Source: Planctomycetota bacterium (GTDB taxonomy: Bacteria; Planctomycetota; Brocadiia; Brocadiales; Brocadiaceae). Taken from it: DNA of 64,000 bases. The stretch spans positions 78,696 through 142,695 of the forward strand of contig JACPHJ010000093.1 of assembly GCA_016188675.1 (NCBI GenBank), written 5' to 3'. Positions 1 through 8,782 of this stretch are shown one piece after another. Under the pieces are notes generated by a model. It did not search any database and was not told where the DNA came from. It saw only the letters and a program-made list of their open reading frames with translations. Within the stretch, counting starts at the first letter, position 1, and each line of letters starts with the position of its first letter. Position numbers and translations under genes: made by a program.

Positions 1-19
1 TTACAGGATACTGCATGGT

Positions 20-163
20 TCAGCCGTCTTCGATTAAACCACAACCTTTGTCATTTTTCACGGTGGCATCGGTTCCTATCCATGTCCCGGTCAAAACATC
101 CAGTTCGATCTTCAAAATTGAACCGGCAAAGGTTGTTCTGGGTAAGTCCCCCTGGTTAATAAA
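20..163 (-). pseudogene. C-terminal remnant of an unidentified protein
   Basis: Reading leftward, an open frame without a start follows a TGA at about 164 and ends with TGA at 20-22. It encodes a protein-like tail containing FAGSILKIELDV and TGTWIGTDATVKND. The first motif resembles the last strand of arylsulfatases (F-x-G-x-I-x-K-x-x-x-D), but the match is short and the identification is weak. The frame begins inside a palindromic repeat (146-181), so an insertion may have cut the gene. No intact gene lies between 1 and 241. Confidence 0.3.
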
Positions 164-181
164 AGGGATTCAGGGGGTTGT
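146..181. repeat. Palindromic interspersed repeat, copy 1
   Basis: Imperfect inverted repeat with arms CCCCCTGG and TTCAGGGGG around an AT-rich centre. It belongs to the family of C-run/G-run palindromes at 2109-2142, 14638-14712, 18137-18223, 22098-22230, 50093-50219, 50756-50801 and 51479-51549. Confidence 0.6.
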
Positions 182-241
182 GTTTTCTGAAATTCTTTAC
201 AACCCCCGTGCCCCTAAGAGGAAATCGTTTATACAATTAAA

Positions 242-469
242 TTAATAACTATCATTGGTTAACTCCTGTGATACATCCACCTTGGTGTTTATACCTTCTT
301 CTATCATTCCTTTTGCAGTCTTTTTAATGTCTGTTTCTATATTTTCAGTTGCTACAATAACGTCTTTCATAATGCCAGGGAAGATTTTTAGTATATACGT
401 AAACAGGAAAGCTGCAAAAAAACAGATTACTATGACAATTATTACCTGTTTGCCCGCCCTTACACCCAT
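242..469 (-). CDS. Small single-pass membrane protein, unknown
   Basis: 75 residues. Residues 8-31 form one hydrophobic helix (VIIVIVICFFAAFLFTYIL). The rest is a charged, probably helical tail. The start codon overlaps the end of the upstream chain-length gene by 10 bases, which suggests translational coupling as the last gene of the exopolysaccharide operon. I do not recognise the family. It could be a small accessory of the export machine. The antisense frame of similar length has no protein character. Confidence 0.5.
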   Translation of the reverse strand: MGVRAGKQVIIVIVICFFAAFLFTYILKIFPGIMKDVIVATENIETDIKKTAKGMIEEGINTKVDVSQELTNDSY

Positions 470-2055
470 TTATAGAGTATCCTTGGAATAGCAAAAGTGC
501 GGTTATTCAAAACGACACCAATAAAATTGCACTTCCGCTGTTCTAATGGCGCTATCAGTGATTTAATGACATGCCGGCGAGTTTTGCCTTCATTTACCAC
601 CAGTACAATCCCATCCAGATAAGAAGAAAGAATAGAAACGTCTTTAATATGCCTTAAATTTGCATAGTCAACAAAAACAATGTCAGCGTTTTCCATTGCT
701 GATTTAATTACTTCCTGCAATTTAACAGAACCCAAAAGAGTAACCGGATTGAGCGAGGTTTTCCCCGCGGATAAGGCGATTAGATTCTCCCCTGCGTTCC
801 GCGTTGCTTTTTCCAGAGTAGTCTTCCCTTCGAGGATATCAGAGAGACCGGGGCTCTCTGAAATATTTAAGAATTTATGGACAGCAGGCGCCCTCAAATT
901 AGCATCGATAACATGCACTTTGTGTCCGGCGGTTGCGGAAAGGTACGTGCAAAGATTGGCAAGAATCATCGTACTTCCCTCAAGAGGAGAGGCAGCCGTT
1001 ACCAGCACGGATTTTAATTTTTTGTCTTTTATCAATAGATACAATTGGTCGGCAAGATGATGATACGATTGGGTATAAGGAGTTGTTTGTTGTATCTCTT
1101 TAATAAGTGTTTTCCCATTATTGCCCACCCTCGGGATAAAACCCAGAAGGGGAAAAGGGAAAAAGTTTTCCACGTCCTGAGGCGATTTGAAGGTGGTATC
1201 GATATATTCAAATCCAAAAGCAAGCATTACCCCGAGAAATATACTCATAAAAAAGGCTATAACAAGGGTTGTTGATTTACGGGTACTCGCTGGCGCAAAA
1301 GGCGCTTGCGCCTGTTCTATAATTTTGACGCTTGCCGGCCCAATGGCCTCTATTGTGGGCAGGGGCAGACCGGAGAGGTGGTTCTCCATAGCATTAATAT
1401 GATCTTTTAGCAACAATACATCCTGGTGTTTTTCACCATACTGCGTCCGAAGTTCTACCAGTTGCTGTTCAAGGTCAAAGATAACATACGACCGGCTCAC
1501 CGCATTTGCAATCATAGAGGCAGCCTCCGGGCTAAAGTCTTTGGCGCTTATAGTAAATATATCAGTGTCTCTTATAGATTCGATAGATACACATTCCCGT
1601 AAATTCTCTACCGCCGCTCTGAAGATAAACTCTGTTTCCTGTGCCGTGGGGAGCGATGGCTGGAATGAAAGACTGCGCCTTAATCTTATTAACAACGCCT
1701 TAATTGGAGAACAAAAGTTTATTTCATAGTCCAGCGGCCGCTCATGAAAACCTAATACCTTAACCGCTCGTTCCAGTACGGGATTGGAATTTACGATTTC
1801 TCTCTGGGTAAGGGATACCACGCTTTGTCCATAAGATCCTATATCTTTATAATAAGGAGATGTAACCTGTTTCTTGCCGGAAACAAGCATCTTGACCTGC
1901 GCCACATATACGGGGGTTTTTAGTTCCAGACCAATAACAACACTTATCATAACGGTGATAAACGTAACGATAATTACCATCTTGCGCCTGAATATAACTG
2001 TCAGATAATCACGCATGGTACTCTCAACTAAATTTGATTTCATAATTTTTTCCAT
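460..2055 (-). CDS. Wzz/CpsD-type chain-length regulator with degenerate BY-kinase domain
   Basis: The N-terminal part has two membrane segments flanking a periplasmic Wzz-like region, with MRDYLTVIFRRKMVIIV at the first helix and a second helix before the cytoplasmic part. The C-terminal ~190 residues align with tyrosine autokinases that control polysaccharide length. Key motifs are broken. The Walker A region reads SPLEGSTM where the family has GEGKST, so the lysine is missing. Walker A' reads VIDANLRAP (usually DADLRRP) and Walker B reads VFVDYANL. The C-terminus lacks a tyrosine cluster. It probably acts as a structural co-polymerase only. The start at 2055 (or 2043) is preferred over 2190, because the upstream extension is encoded by a palindromic repeat. 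It lies directly after the SLBB export gene. Confidence 0.85.
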   Translation of the reverse strand: MEKIMKSNLVESTMRDYLTVIFRRKMVIIVTFITVMISVVIGLELKTPVYVAQVKMLVSGKKQVTSPYYKDIGSYGQSVVSLTQREIVNSNPVLERAVKVLGFHERPLDYEINFCSPIKALLIRLRRSLSFQPSLPTAQETEFIFRAAVENLRECVSIESIRDTDIFTISAKDFSPEAASMIANAVSRSYVIFDLEQQLVELRTQYGEKHQDVLLLKDHINAMENHLSGLPLPTIEAIGPASVKIIEQAQAPFAPASTRKSTTLVIAFFMSIFLGVMLAFGFEYIDTTFKSPQDVENFFPFPLLGFIPRVGNNGKTLIKEIQQTTPYTQSYHHLADQLYLLIKDKKLKSVLVTAASPLEGSTMILANLCTYLSATAGHKVHVIDANLRAPAVHKFLNISESPGLSDILEGKTTLEKATRNAGENLIALSAGKTSLNPVTLLGSVKLQEVIKSAMENADIVFVDYANLRHIKDVSILSSYLDGIVLVVNEGKTRRHVIKSLIAPLEQRKCNFIGVVLNNRTFAIPRILYKWV

Positions 2056-2108
2056 TAAAGAAAGTCCACAATACTTTAAGTTTTTTGAAAAAAGTAAAGT
2101 TTTTACAA

Positions 2109-2142
2109 CCTCCCTCCCCCCTTTTCTATGGGGGATTTGGCT
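2109..2142. repeat. Palindromic interspersed repeat, copy 2
   Basis: C-run then G-run (CCTCCCCCC...GGGGGATTTGG) just upstream of the chain-length regulator. It extends the apparent open frame of that gene without being part of the likely protein. Confidence 0.55.
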
Positions 2143-2229
2143 GTATCTACGCAGCGCCATGTAGTGTAATGGCAATTCATGAATTGCCACAACACGATTG
2201 AAAGTTGTCGAACACCTAATTTATTTCCG

Positions 2230-3072
2230 CTACATCACTCCTTCGGAGGCCACCACAATATCGTTGGGTAATAAGCGAATGTCTTTGCCAATCTGACCGC
2301 TTACAGCGCCTTTAACATCTACTTTAATGCTTTCGTAGTCTACCTTGCCGGGAACTGTTCTGAGGACTTTGACTCTGTCAGGAGAACCATATTTTGCGAA
2401 TCCTCCGGCAAGGGATATTGCCTTCAGCACTGTCATATTATCCTCAAGGGTATATTTGCCCGGCTTCAATACTTCGCCATAAACAAAGAAATCCTTGTTC
2501 CGTCCAACAATTACTATGTCCTCAGCCTGAAGAGGCGTATCACCACCGGCACTTCCTTTTTCTCCGTTTTTCAGGAGGATCGCTATCTCACTATAATCCT
2601 GTTTTTCCTTCTGCATGCGCCTCAGTTTTACACTTCCATAAAGGCCGTCAAGCGTAATACCACCAGCAGCAGAAATTGCCTTTAATACAGTCATATTATC
2701 TTCCAGCACATATCTGCCGGGATTTTTAACTTCGCCGCATACAAAAAATTTCAGACTCTTTGAGGTGGACATTTTTACCGATACGACCGGATATTTTATG
2801 TAACCATCTGCAAGCCTTTTGGATATTTCCCTTTCTACCTCAGACAAACTCATACCTTTTATAGTAATACTGCCAATATAAGGAAAGGATATGGAACCAT
2901 CCGAGGTTACTGGTGTTGTTGTATCAAGGGTACTGTGTCCCTGCACTTTTATTTCTAGCACATCATCGACCCCTACAACATATTGACTATTAGATTCGTC
3001 AGCGTAACTTCCAGGTGGCGCTATAAAAATACATACCAACAATAACAAGATTGTCACCATTTTCTTTGACAT
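2230..3072 (-). CDS. Polysaccharide export protein (Wza-like, SLBB domains)
   Basis: 280 residues with a signal peptide (MSKKMVTILLLLVCIFIAPP...SYA). A Poly_export domain follows (YVVGVDDVLEIKV through about residue 105), then two SLBB beta-grasp domains, each with the GEV-x-x-PG-(R/K)-Y-x-LEDNMTVLKAIS pattern (about residues 110-190 and 195-275). Proteins of this family form the periplasmic/outer-membrane export channel for exopolysaccharide. This one is short and lacks the C-terminal amphipathic helix domain of E. coli Wza, and no lipobox cysteine is obvious. It sits between the phosphotransferase and the chain-length regulator, a standard export operon order. Confidence 0.88.
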   Translation of the reverse strand: MSKKMVTILLLLVCIFIAPPGSYADESNSQYVVGVDDVLEIKVQGHSTLDTTTPVTSDGSISFPYIGSITIKGMSLSEVEREISKRLADGYIKYPVVSVKMSTSKSLKFFVCGEVKNPGRYVLEDNMTVLKAISAAGGITLDGLYGSVKLRRMQKEKQDYSEIAILLKNGEKGSAGGDTPLQAEDIVIVGRNKDFFVYGEVLKPGKYTLEDNMTVLKAISLAGGFAKYGSPDRVKVLRTVPGKVDYESIKVDVKGAVSGQIGKDIRLLPNDIVVASEGVM

Positions 3073-3093
3073 ATCTGCCTCCTTCGCATAAAC

Positions 3094-4500
3094 TTATTTT
3101 GCCCCAATTCCGAACAACACAACGGGCACCGTCTTAAAAAATATTTTGCAATCGAGCCAAAGCGACCAGTTGTCGATATACTCCAAATCAAGCCGCATCC
3201 ACTCATCAAAATCGACGATCTTATTACGTCCGTTTACCTGCCAAAGACAGGTTATACCGGGACGCATACTTAACCGTCTTCGCTGCCAGGGTTCGTATCT
3301 CTCTACTTCAGAAGGAATAGGAGGTCTTGGGCCGGCAAGGCTCATATCCCCTTTAAATACATTCCATAACTGCGGGAACTCATCGATGCTAAATTTTCTT
3401 AAAAATTTTCCCACGGCCGTTATTCTCGGATCATTTTTCATTTTAAATACAGGCCCTTTCATTTCATTATATGCAAGAAGTTCCTGTAGTTTTGCTTCTG
3501 CATTTTCGACCATTGTCCTGAATTTATATAAGGCAAACCTTCTCCCGTGCAAGCTGCATCTGTGCTGCTTGAAGAATATGCACCCTTTCGATGTTGCCTT
3601 TATGCCGATTGCGGTGATCGCTAAAACCGGCGATAATAGAATGAGCGCAATCCCAGAGACTACAAGGTCAAATACACGTTTTACAAAAAGAGAGAGTAAT
3701 TTATCCGAAACAGTCTCAAATCTCAGAAGGGGGAGCTTGTCAAGATACGTGTGTTTTGCCTTTGATATTTTAAGTTCAAACAAATCTATTGCCACACTTA
3801 CCTGTACGCCTTCCGTTTCGCAGATATACATTGTTTCCTCGATCATGCCAAGCCATGACCTGGGAACAACAAACACTACCTCATCAATAACATGCCTATG
3901 AATTATCTCCCGAACATCCTTGAGTGCACCGATTACCTTATGCCCGTAAATTACACTCCCCTTGATCACTTCGCTGTCTATAAGGCCAATGATATTAATG
4001 CCCCATTCGATATGCTTGTTAATCAAGTCTATGAAACGCTGTGCCCTTTTCCCCGTTCCAACAATCAGGATATTTCGCGTATTAAAACCCTTTTTACGCT
4101 GGTATCTGAAGTATTGTATTAAAACAACCTTTTCAATGCCGATGAATAGTACCGCAAGGAGAAACGAATAAAATATATGCAGCCTGCTGAGGGAGGAGAT
4201 TTTGGTTACGAAAATGAAACCTCCTAAAAATCCCCATCCAATAAGGGCTGCTTCAACTACGATAAGCAACACATCGGTTATTTGCTTGGTCCGGAATGAT
4301 TCATACATCCCAAAGTTATAAAGAAGAATCCCCCAGATAATGAGTAGTATGGAAACGAGGACAACGTATTTACCCGAATCTTCATAGAAATCTTTTAAAT
4401 TATACCTCAATAAAAACCCGATGAAAAAAGCCACGCTTACGATGCAGAGATCGAAAGATATCATCAGTCTTCTCAATAGTGCGTGGTGTTCTTTTATCAT
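3094..4500 (-). CDS. Undecaprenyl-phosphate sugar phosphotransferase (WbaP/WcaJ type)
   Basis: 468 residues. Four to five N-terminal membrane helices are followed by a CoA-binding-like Rossmann domain (about 130-240, with ILIVGTGKRAQRFID). A fifth helix precedes the C-terminal bacterial sugar transferase domain (about 272-468). That domain shows KRVFDLVVSGIAL, YKFRTMV, the Asp-Glu pair in SIDEFPQLWNV, and DMSLAGPRPP. The enzyme would transfer a hexose-1-phosphate from a UDP-sugar to undecaprenyl phosphate at the inner membrane and so start repeat-unit synthesis. Length and architecture match the full-size family. The sugar cannot be read from the sequence. It is part of the minus-strand exosortase-linked operon. 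Confidence 0.92.
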   Translation of the reverse strand: MIKEHHALLRRLMISFDLCIVSVAFFIGFLLRYNLKDFYEDSGKYVVLVSILLIIWGILLYNFGMYESFRTKQITDVLLIVVEAALIGWGFLGGFIFVTKISSLSRLHIFYSFLLAVLFIGIEKVVLIQYFRYQRKKGFNTRNILIVGTGKRAQRFIDLINKHIEWGINIIGLIDSEVIKGSVIYGHKVIGALKDVREIIHRHVIDEVVFVVPRSWLGMIEETMYICETEGVQVSVAIDLFELKISKAKHTYLDKLPLLRFETVSDKLLSLFVKRVFDLVVSGIALILLSPVLAITAIGIKATSKGCIFFKQHRCSLHGRRFALYKFRTMVENAEAKLQELLAYNEMKGPVFKMKNDPRITAVGKFLRKFSIDEFPQLWNVFKGDMSLAGPRPPIPSEVERYEPWQRRRLSMRPGITCLWQVNGRNKIVDFDEWMRLDLEYIDNWSLWLDCKIFFKTVPVVLFGIGAK

Positions 4501-4505
4501 ACGTA

Positions 4506-5744
4506 TTAAAATTCTGCCGCTAATCCAAAAAATACCGTATTTTTTGTATACCCTGCGGTTTCCACATCGGAATCCGAGAATGAATAGGTATAGGTCAAAT
4601 TCCCTTTCAGGTTTTTATTAATATCATAGGTAATCGCAGGAGTGGCGCCTATCAGCCTTTGCTCAAAGCCGGAGGAGATATAATCGCCGTTGCCGTAAAA
4701 AAGAGAAACGGAACTCCCGAATCTTTCAGACAATTGCCGTGTAAAAAAAGCCGAAGTTCGCCAGTAATTAAAGATGTCAACGTTATAAGGACTCGTATCG
4801 TACTTCTTAATAAAAACAAGCCGTGCGCGGGTGGTTTCGCTGATTTCATAAGCAAGCGATGCCTGGGCAAGCGGCCTCACAAGTTCCACATCATCAAAGG
4901 CATCGATAAAATCCAGTCCGATGCCGGCGTCAAAATACAGCTTTTTTGTAATAGATTGTCGTGTGCCAAAGGTAATCGTGTTTATCAAGGCGTTATCTGC
5001 ATCTTCAAAGTCTCTGTCGGAAAAATCGTATGCGAAATACAGCGTTGTATCGGGATTCAGCAGATAATCAGTCTCGAAACCAAATCTATTGAGAAAAGAA
5101 TCGGATAAAGATTCTGTTGAAAAGGCATCTACATCATTTCCGTACTTTGCAAGCAGGGCAAAATGCTCGGTAATGTCCCTGCTATAATCGATGCTGAATT
5201 TGTTTTTGTAGTAGCTGAATCGCCCTTCTGTTCTTCCAAACTGGTCTACAAAGAATTGCGCACCTTCAAACCAGAGGGGCACATAGGTATGAGCAAAGGT
5301 ATTCTTAAGACTCATCCGCTCATATTCTGAAAATTCAGTTTTAAAATTAAGGGTTACGTCCTGAGAGACGTTATTAAGATTATCATTTTTTGCGAACGTT
5401 TCGCTGTAAAGAGAGCCGATAACTTCCAACGAAGTAATTTTCCCTTCGTATTTGACAGATACGCCAAGTCCTGCGTTAGTTATGAAATCTTCTTTCGGAT
5501 TTTCTTTTGAAAACGTGACATTATCGTCATAGGTTTCGCCGATGGTTATCCCTCTCAGTTTTACGTCAAAACCTTTATAGTTTACCGAAAGCGAATCAAG
5601 AAAGTTCATAAGCGAAATATCCGGCCTGTTAAAATCAAAAGAATAGAGATTTAAACAGGGCATAGTAAAAACGGTGAAAAAAACTGTCGTAACAATCGTC
5701 CTACAATATCTTTTTATATCTGTATTCAAGGATAAGTCCTCCAA
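4506..5744 (-). CDS. Outer-membrane beta-barrel protein of the exopolysaccharide locus
   Basis: 412 residues. A signal-like hydrophobic segment is found at residues 15-32, then repeated amphipathic strands rich in Tyr, Phe and Asp (for example TLYFAYDFSDRDF and GNLTYTYSFSDSDV). The protein ends in ...FFGLAAEF with a terminal Phe, the usual signal for BAM-dependent barrel insertion. Such barrels are commonly found with exosortase-associated polysaccharide loci and are presumed to conduct or anchor the polymer. Its stop is six bases from the phosphotransferase start, so the two are probably co-transcribed. The exact family is assigned by context and fold character, not by a sharp motif. Confidence 0.75.
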   Translation of the reverse strand: MEDLSLNTDIKRYCRTIVTTVFFTVFTMPCLNLYSFDFNRPDISLMNFLDSLSVNYKGFDVKLRGITIGETYDDNVTFSKENPKEDFITNAGLGVSVKYEGKITSLEVIGSLYSETFAKNDNLNNVSQDVTLNFKTEFSEYERMSLKNTFAHTYVPLWFEGAQFFVDQFGRTEGRFSYYKNKFSIDYSRDITEHFALLAKYGNDVDAFSTESLSDSFLNRFGFETDYLLNPDTTLYFAYDFSDRDFEDADNALINTITFGTRQSITKKLYFDAGIGLDFIDAFDDVELVRPLAQASLAYEISETTRARLVFIKKYDTSPYNVDIFNYWRTSAFFTRQLSERFGSSVSLFYGNGDYISSGFEQRLIGATPAITYDINKNLKGNLTYTYSFSDSDVETAGYTKNTVFFGLAAEF

Positions 5745-5986
5745 GCATTATGGTGATTTATGTTTTATACATGCTGTGGGAGGTTACCATAAAACATAGA
5801 ATAATCAAGCCTTATCCTTCTCTTTTCCCAGACTTGATTTAATCGTTCCCGATTGAATCAGAACGTTTGACGAGGTCTGAGACGTTTTAAACCGTTTACG
5901 GTTGATACCGGTTTAAAACCAATGACACTGTTTAAACCATCTGGTTTATCCTGCACATCTTTGCAGCTTTGTTGAAACTTCGAAAC
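5745..5986. promoter_or_regulatory. Intergenic region with GTTTAAACC repeats
   Basis: 242 bases between the exosortase and barrel genes. Bases 5885-5955 contain several overlapping GTTTAAACC/GGTTTAAAAC half-sites. A related perfect 18-bp palindrome lies at 28779-28796 upstream of the RHS gene. The arrangement suggests an operator or promoter for the downstream polysaccharide genes. The function is inferred from repetition only. Confidence 0.35.
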
Positions 5987-7669
5987 TCATGTTGACTTTC
6001 CAAAAATGTAATCCAATTGATCTGTCGGGACAGACTGATGCATATCTGTCATGAATTCTTTTGCTAAATTCAGGGCGTCTTCGATGGCATCTTCTCTGCA
6101 CGGTATATCAAACCGTATCATCAAACCGGTTTTTTTCTTATTCGTTAATGAATGCCACAGTTCCTTTATCTTCTGTCCTGTCCAGTCGACGATATTTTTA
6201 TCAATACACATCCAGTAAACCAGTAAATAACTATCCGTGTCCTTCTCAACATAAAGACAATGCGCTGTAACCATACGGTTGAAGAGGGGAAAATTGGCGT
6301 TATTTAAATCCTTTACCTTAAAGCCCGCGCCGTTGGAGCACACCTTTGGATTATGGAAATTACCCGCATCCAAAATAAGCCAGTAGAGGTTTTTCCCATC
6401 CTTATTCACGTATTCCCGGTCAAAGACATTACTGATAAAATTGTATTTATCGTCATCTCTGTTCCATTCCTGTTCGGTATTCTTTCCCTGCCAGCCATTC
6501 AATTCGAGAGGGATTTCCAACTGAGAAAGGACGTCGTTGCTTACATATTTCGCCCTGGTTCCGGTAAAACAATATATAACAGCGATTAACAATGCGATAA
6601 TCACAACCCACCCTTTGGTATGTTTTATCGTATTAGTGAAATATCCTGTGAATGAGTGAAACGATGGATGGTTTTTTAACGCTGTATAAGAAATATCAGA
6701 TATCTGCGCACTGACCGGACGTTTATTTATTTGTGTGAAATTCAGCACCGGATTTTTTGGTTGTTTCATACATTTACCAAGAAGATATTCCAAGCCGAAC
6801 AATCCTATTATTGTGATCATGAACGTTAAAGTCCCGCTAAAACCGTGGAAAAATCCCTGTCCGACAGTTTCGCCAAAATAATATGTAACAAGACAGATTG
6901 CCACTACGCGGATAAAATTGCTGAATACCGATAAAGGAATTATTGAAGAACTGAGTACCACTTTTTTAAACAAACTGCCATTGCTTATATATACATAAAC
7001 CATGGTAAGAGACAGCATAGAGATGATGGTACGAAAACCACTGCAAGGCTGTCCCATAAAAAGCTCATTATCACCAATAAACAGTAAAAGTCCCTCTCTG
7101 CCTATGGGATAGTGGAAAATTCTTAAAATACCCTCCGTTGCAATTGAAACACCGTACCGTAACGGGAGGGTAACGTTATCGATAATTCCGACTGGAATCG
7201 GGGGAATGAGCGCCAGATAAAGAATGGGGAAAGTCAAAATCTTTACTACTTCCCTTCCGTAAAGATAGCTTACCAAACCATAGAGAATGGGAATGAGAGA
7301 AAGTGAAGTAAGAAATATGTAATCGTAGTACCAGCCAAAAATGAACAAACATAACCCGGTTACTAGAGGTATAAAACTGACAACGGCATTACCGGACTGC
7401 CCGTTGCGGAGAAATTCTTTCAAAATGCTGCGTTTTCGCCACACCAACCAGAGGAATAACGGAAGGATAAAATATGCATGCGTGTAATCGCTTGTCTTCC
7501 ACCGCCCGCCGTAAAGCTGATAGAAAACGGGGGTATAAAGTAAAACAGTTAGCAACCAAACGATGGCGTGAATCATAGTTTTAAATATTTTGATTGATAA
7601 GATATTTCTCTTCTGAAAATAATAGAGGGAAAAACATCCTTCTTCTGCAAATGGATACATGAAAAACAA
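5987..7669 (-). CDS. Exosortase fused to an EpsI domain
   Basis: 560 residues. The N-terminal ~300 residues form a multi-helix membrane exosortase with all three catalytic residues: Cys209 in GQPCSGFRT, Arg254 in FSNFIRVVA and His275 in GFFHGFSGTL. The C-terminal ~200 residues are the EpsI-type extracytoplasmic domain, with FHNPKVCSNGAGF carrying the conserved HxPxxC-like stretch. Exosortases cut PEP-CTERM sorting signals and are thought to transfer the protein to a surface acceptor. A candidate substrate (7745-7987) is encoded immediately upstream, and a second one is at 39235-39489. The first 30 residues before KIFKTMIHAIVWLL look non-conserved, so the true start may be later. Confidence 0.93.
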   Translation of the reverse strand: MFFMYPFAEEGCFSLYYFQKRNILSIKIFKTMIHAIVWLLTVLLYTPVFYQLYGGRWKTSDYTHAYFILPLFLWLVWRKRSILKEFLRNGQSGNAVVSFIPLVTGLCLFIFGWYYDYIFLTSLSLIPILYGLVSYLYGREVVKILTFPILYLALIPPIPVGIIDNVTLPLRYGVSIATEGILRIFHYPIGREGLLLFIGDNELFMGQPCSGFRTIISMLSLTMVYVYISNGSLFKKVVLSSSIIPLSVFSNFIRVVAICLVTYYFGETVGQGFFHGFSGTLTFMITIIGLFGLEYLLGKCMKQPKNPVLNFTQINKRPVSAQISDISYTALKNHPSFHSFTGYFTNTIKHTKGWVVIIALLIAVIYCFTGTRAKYVSNDVLSQLEIPLELNGWQGKNTEQEWNRDDDKYNFISNVFDREYVNKDGKNLYWLILDAGNFHNPKVCSNGAGFKVKDLNNANFPLFNRMVTAHCLYVEKDTDSYLLVYWMCIDKNIVDWTGQKIKELWHSLTNKKKTGLMIRFDIPCREDAIEDALNLAKEFMTDMHQSVPTDQLDYIFGKST

Positions 7670-7744
7670 GTCTCCTGCCTTTTAACCTCTGTGAAATAAA
7701 GTGAATGCTCTCGGTTTTGTCCAATGGTAGCTGATAGTAAAAAA

Positions 7745-7987
7745 TTATTGTAAATTCTCAGAATTCTTTTTTCTTGCATTCCAGCATCGAAAACACAGAA
7801 TAGTTATTCCACCGACAATAACGAGGATATAACTCGAAGGTTCAGGGACAGGGAGAGGCCTTTCATTGATTACGTCCCCTTTCCCCCACCTTATCTCTCC
7901 GCCACTACCTAAAAACACACCGCCTAGCGTCAGGGCAGAAAAGACCGACAGCATTTTTATATAAGTAATTAATTTTTTCATTTTCAT
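7745..7987 (-). CDS. Tiny PEP-CTERM protein
   Basis: 80 residues in three parts. There is a signal peptide (residues 1-27), a ~20-residue mature stretch (EIRWGKGDVINERPLP) and a full PEP-CTERM tail: VPEPSSYILV, a hydrophobic helix, then a basic cluster (RCWNARKK). After signal peptidase and exosortase cleavage only about 20-25 residues would remain. Its start overlaps the PilZ stop as TAATG, so the pair is translationally coupled. It is encoded directly upstream of the exosortase. It may be a minimal substrate or a regulator of exosortase activity. A protein with the same plan is encoded at 39235-39489. Confidence 0.85.
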   Translation of the reverse strand: MKMKKLITYIKMLSVFSALTLGGVFLGSGGEIRWGKGDVINERPLPVPEPSSYILVIVGGITILCFRCWNARKKNSENLQ

Positions 7988-8337
7988 TACGCCATAAATC
8001 TTATGCCTACCTGGTGGTCTTCATTCGACGACCCCTTTACCCAACGCACCTGCGTTAAGACCGGAATAACTGCCTGTACGTCTGGAGCAACATGTACAGG
8101 CACCAATACACGAAGCACAGATCCCTTTTCCGGTGGGTTCCCATCTACTCGAATTTTCATACCGCCATTGCTTACGTCGAGTATTTCACCTTTTACATCA
8201 TACGTATTAGGGGGATGAATAAAATCCCCCATGACAATAAAACTTGTAGAAGCAGGCTGGGGATAAGAAATACGCTTATTTCTTCTTTTTTCATCTTCGT
8301 GTTTTTTCATAGATGCAGAATTTACCTTTATTTCCAT
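7987..8337 (-). CDS. PilZ-domain cyclic-di-GMP receptor
   Basis: 116 residues. The cyclic-di-GMP signature is visible: basic RRNKRISYP (RxxxR-like) near residue 18 and LDVSNGGMKI (DxSxxG) near residue 62, followed by the beta strands VLRVLVPV and VGIRF. It heads the exosortase/exopolysaccharide operon, which fits post-transcriptional control of matrix production by cyclic-di-GMP. The stop codon overlaps the ATG of the PEP-CTERM gene. A later start (Met10) is possible, because the conserved upstream element at 8343-8385 nearly touches the listed start. Confidence 0.85.
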   Translation of the reverse strand: MEIKVNSASMKKHEDEKRRNKRISYPQPASTSFIVMGDFIHPPNTYDVKGEILDVSNGGMKIRVDGNPPEKGSVLRVLVPVHVAPDVQAVIPVLTQVRWVKGSSNEDHQVGIRFMA

Positions 8338-8342
8338 CGCAT

Positions 8343-8385
8343 GTAAATACCAAAAAATGAGTTAATCCTTATTGATATATCCTTT
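8343..8385 (-). promoter_or_regulatory. Conserved upstream element, copy C (short form)
   Basis: On the minus strand the block reads AGGATATATC, then GGATTAACTC, ending GGTATTTAC. The same three parts occur in the same order at 12855-12910, 19348-19400, 28871-28930, 41038-41094 and 41241-41299, always oriented toward a PilZ or secreted-protein gene. This copy is about 14 bases shorter in the middle and lies at the start of the PilZ gene. Confidence 0.55.
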
Positions 8386-8516
8386 TGGATATGCCCGAAT
8401 ATATACTTGATTTTTTTCGTACTTTCTTTATATTTCTCAGTCTTTTACAAACGCAACGGAGACAACAAGAACAATATTGCATAAATTCTCTTCTGCTATT
8501 TATAGAAGTCGAAATT

Positions 8517-8578
8517 GTAGCATGACACACTATGTAGCATGACACACTATGTAGCATGACACACTATGTAGCATGAAA
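8517..8578. repeat. 17-bp tandem repeat carrying CATGACAC sites
   Basis: Three complete and one partial copy of GTAGCATGACACACTAT. CATGACAC falls at 8521, 8538 and 8555. The same octamer forms an inverted repeat upstream of the sigma-54 response regulator gene (55789-55812). The repeat sits between the divergent exosortase operon and the LuxR gene, so it is a candidate upstream activating sequence for one or both. Confidence 0.6.
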
Positions 8579-8708
8579 TATTTAAGTGCCTAATTGAATA
8601 ATCTGGTAAAAACATTCTTCCAGCACTATCTTATTTGCCAGTGAAATTGAGGTATTGTGATGGATTTTAAATAATAAAAGATTTTAAATTTTCTCGGCTT
8701 GTTTCCTT

Positions 8709-8723
8709 AGGCATGATATGTGC
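8709..8723 (+). promoter_or_regulatory. Possible sigma-54 (-24/-12) promoter for the LuxR-type gene
   Basis: GG at 8710-8711 and GC at 8722-8723 are separated by 10 bases (AGGCATGATATGTGC), the invariant sigma-54 spacing. The flanks match the consensus only partly. The site lies 60 bases before the start codon and 130-190 bases after the CATGACAC tandem repeats, a plausible enhancer distance. Confidence 0.35.
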
Positions 8724-8782
8724 GAATTGTGTAGGAGTTTAAAAATACATAAAATTGTTGTCAATTTTTTATCTTCTTTTCT

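Noticed and set aside
8517..8578. Short tandem repeat as a CRISPR array
   Set aside because: Units are 17 bases with no spacers, and there are no cas genes. It is better read as tandem regulator sites.
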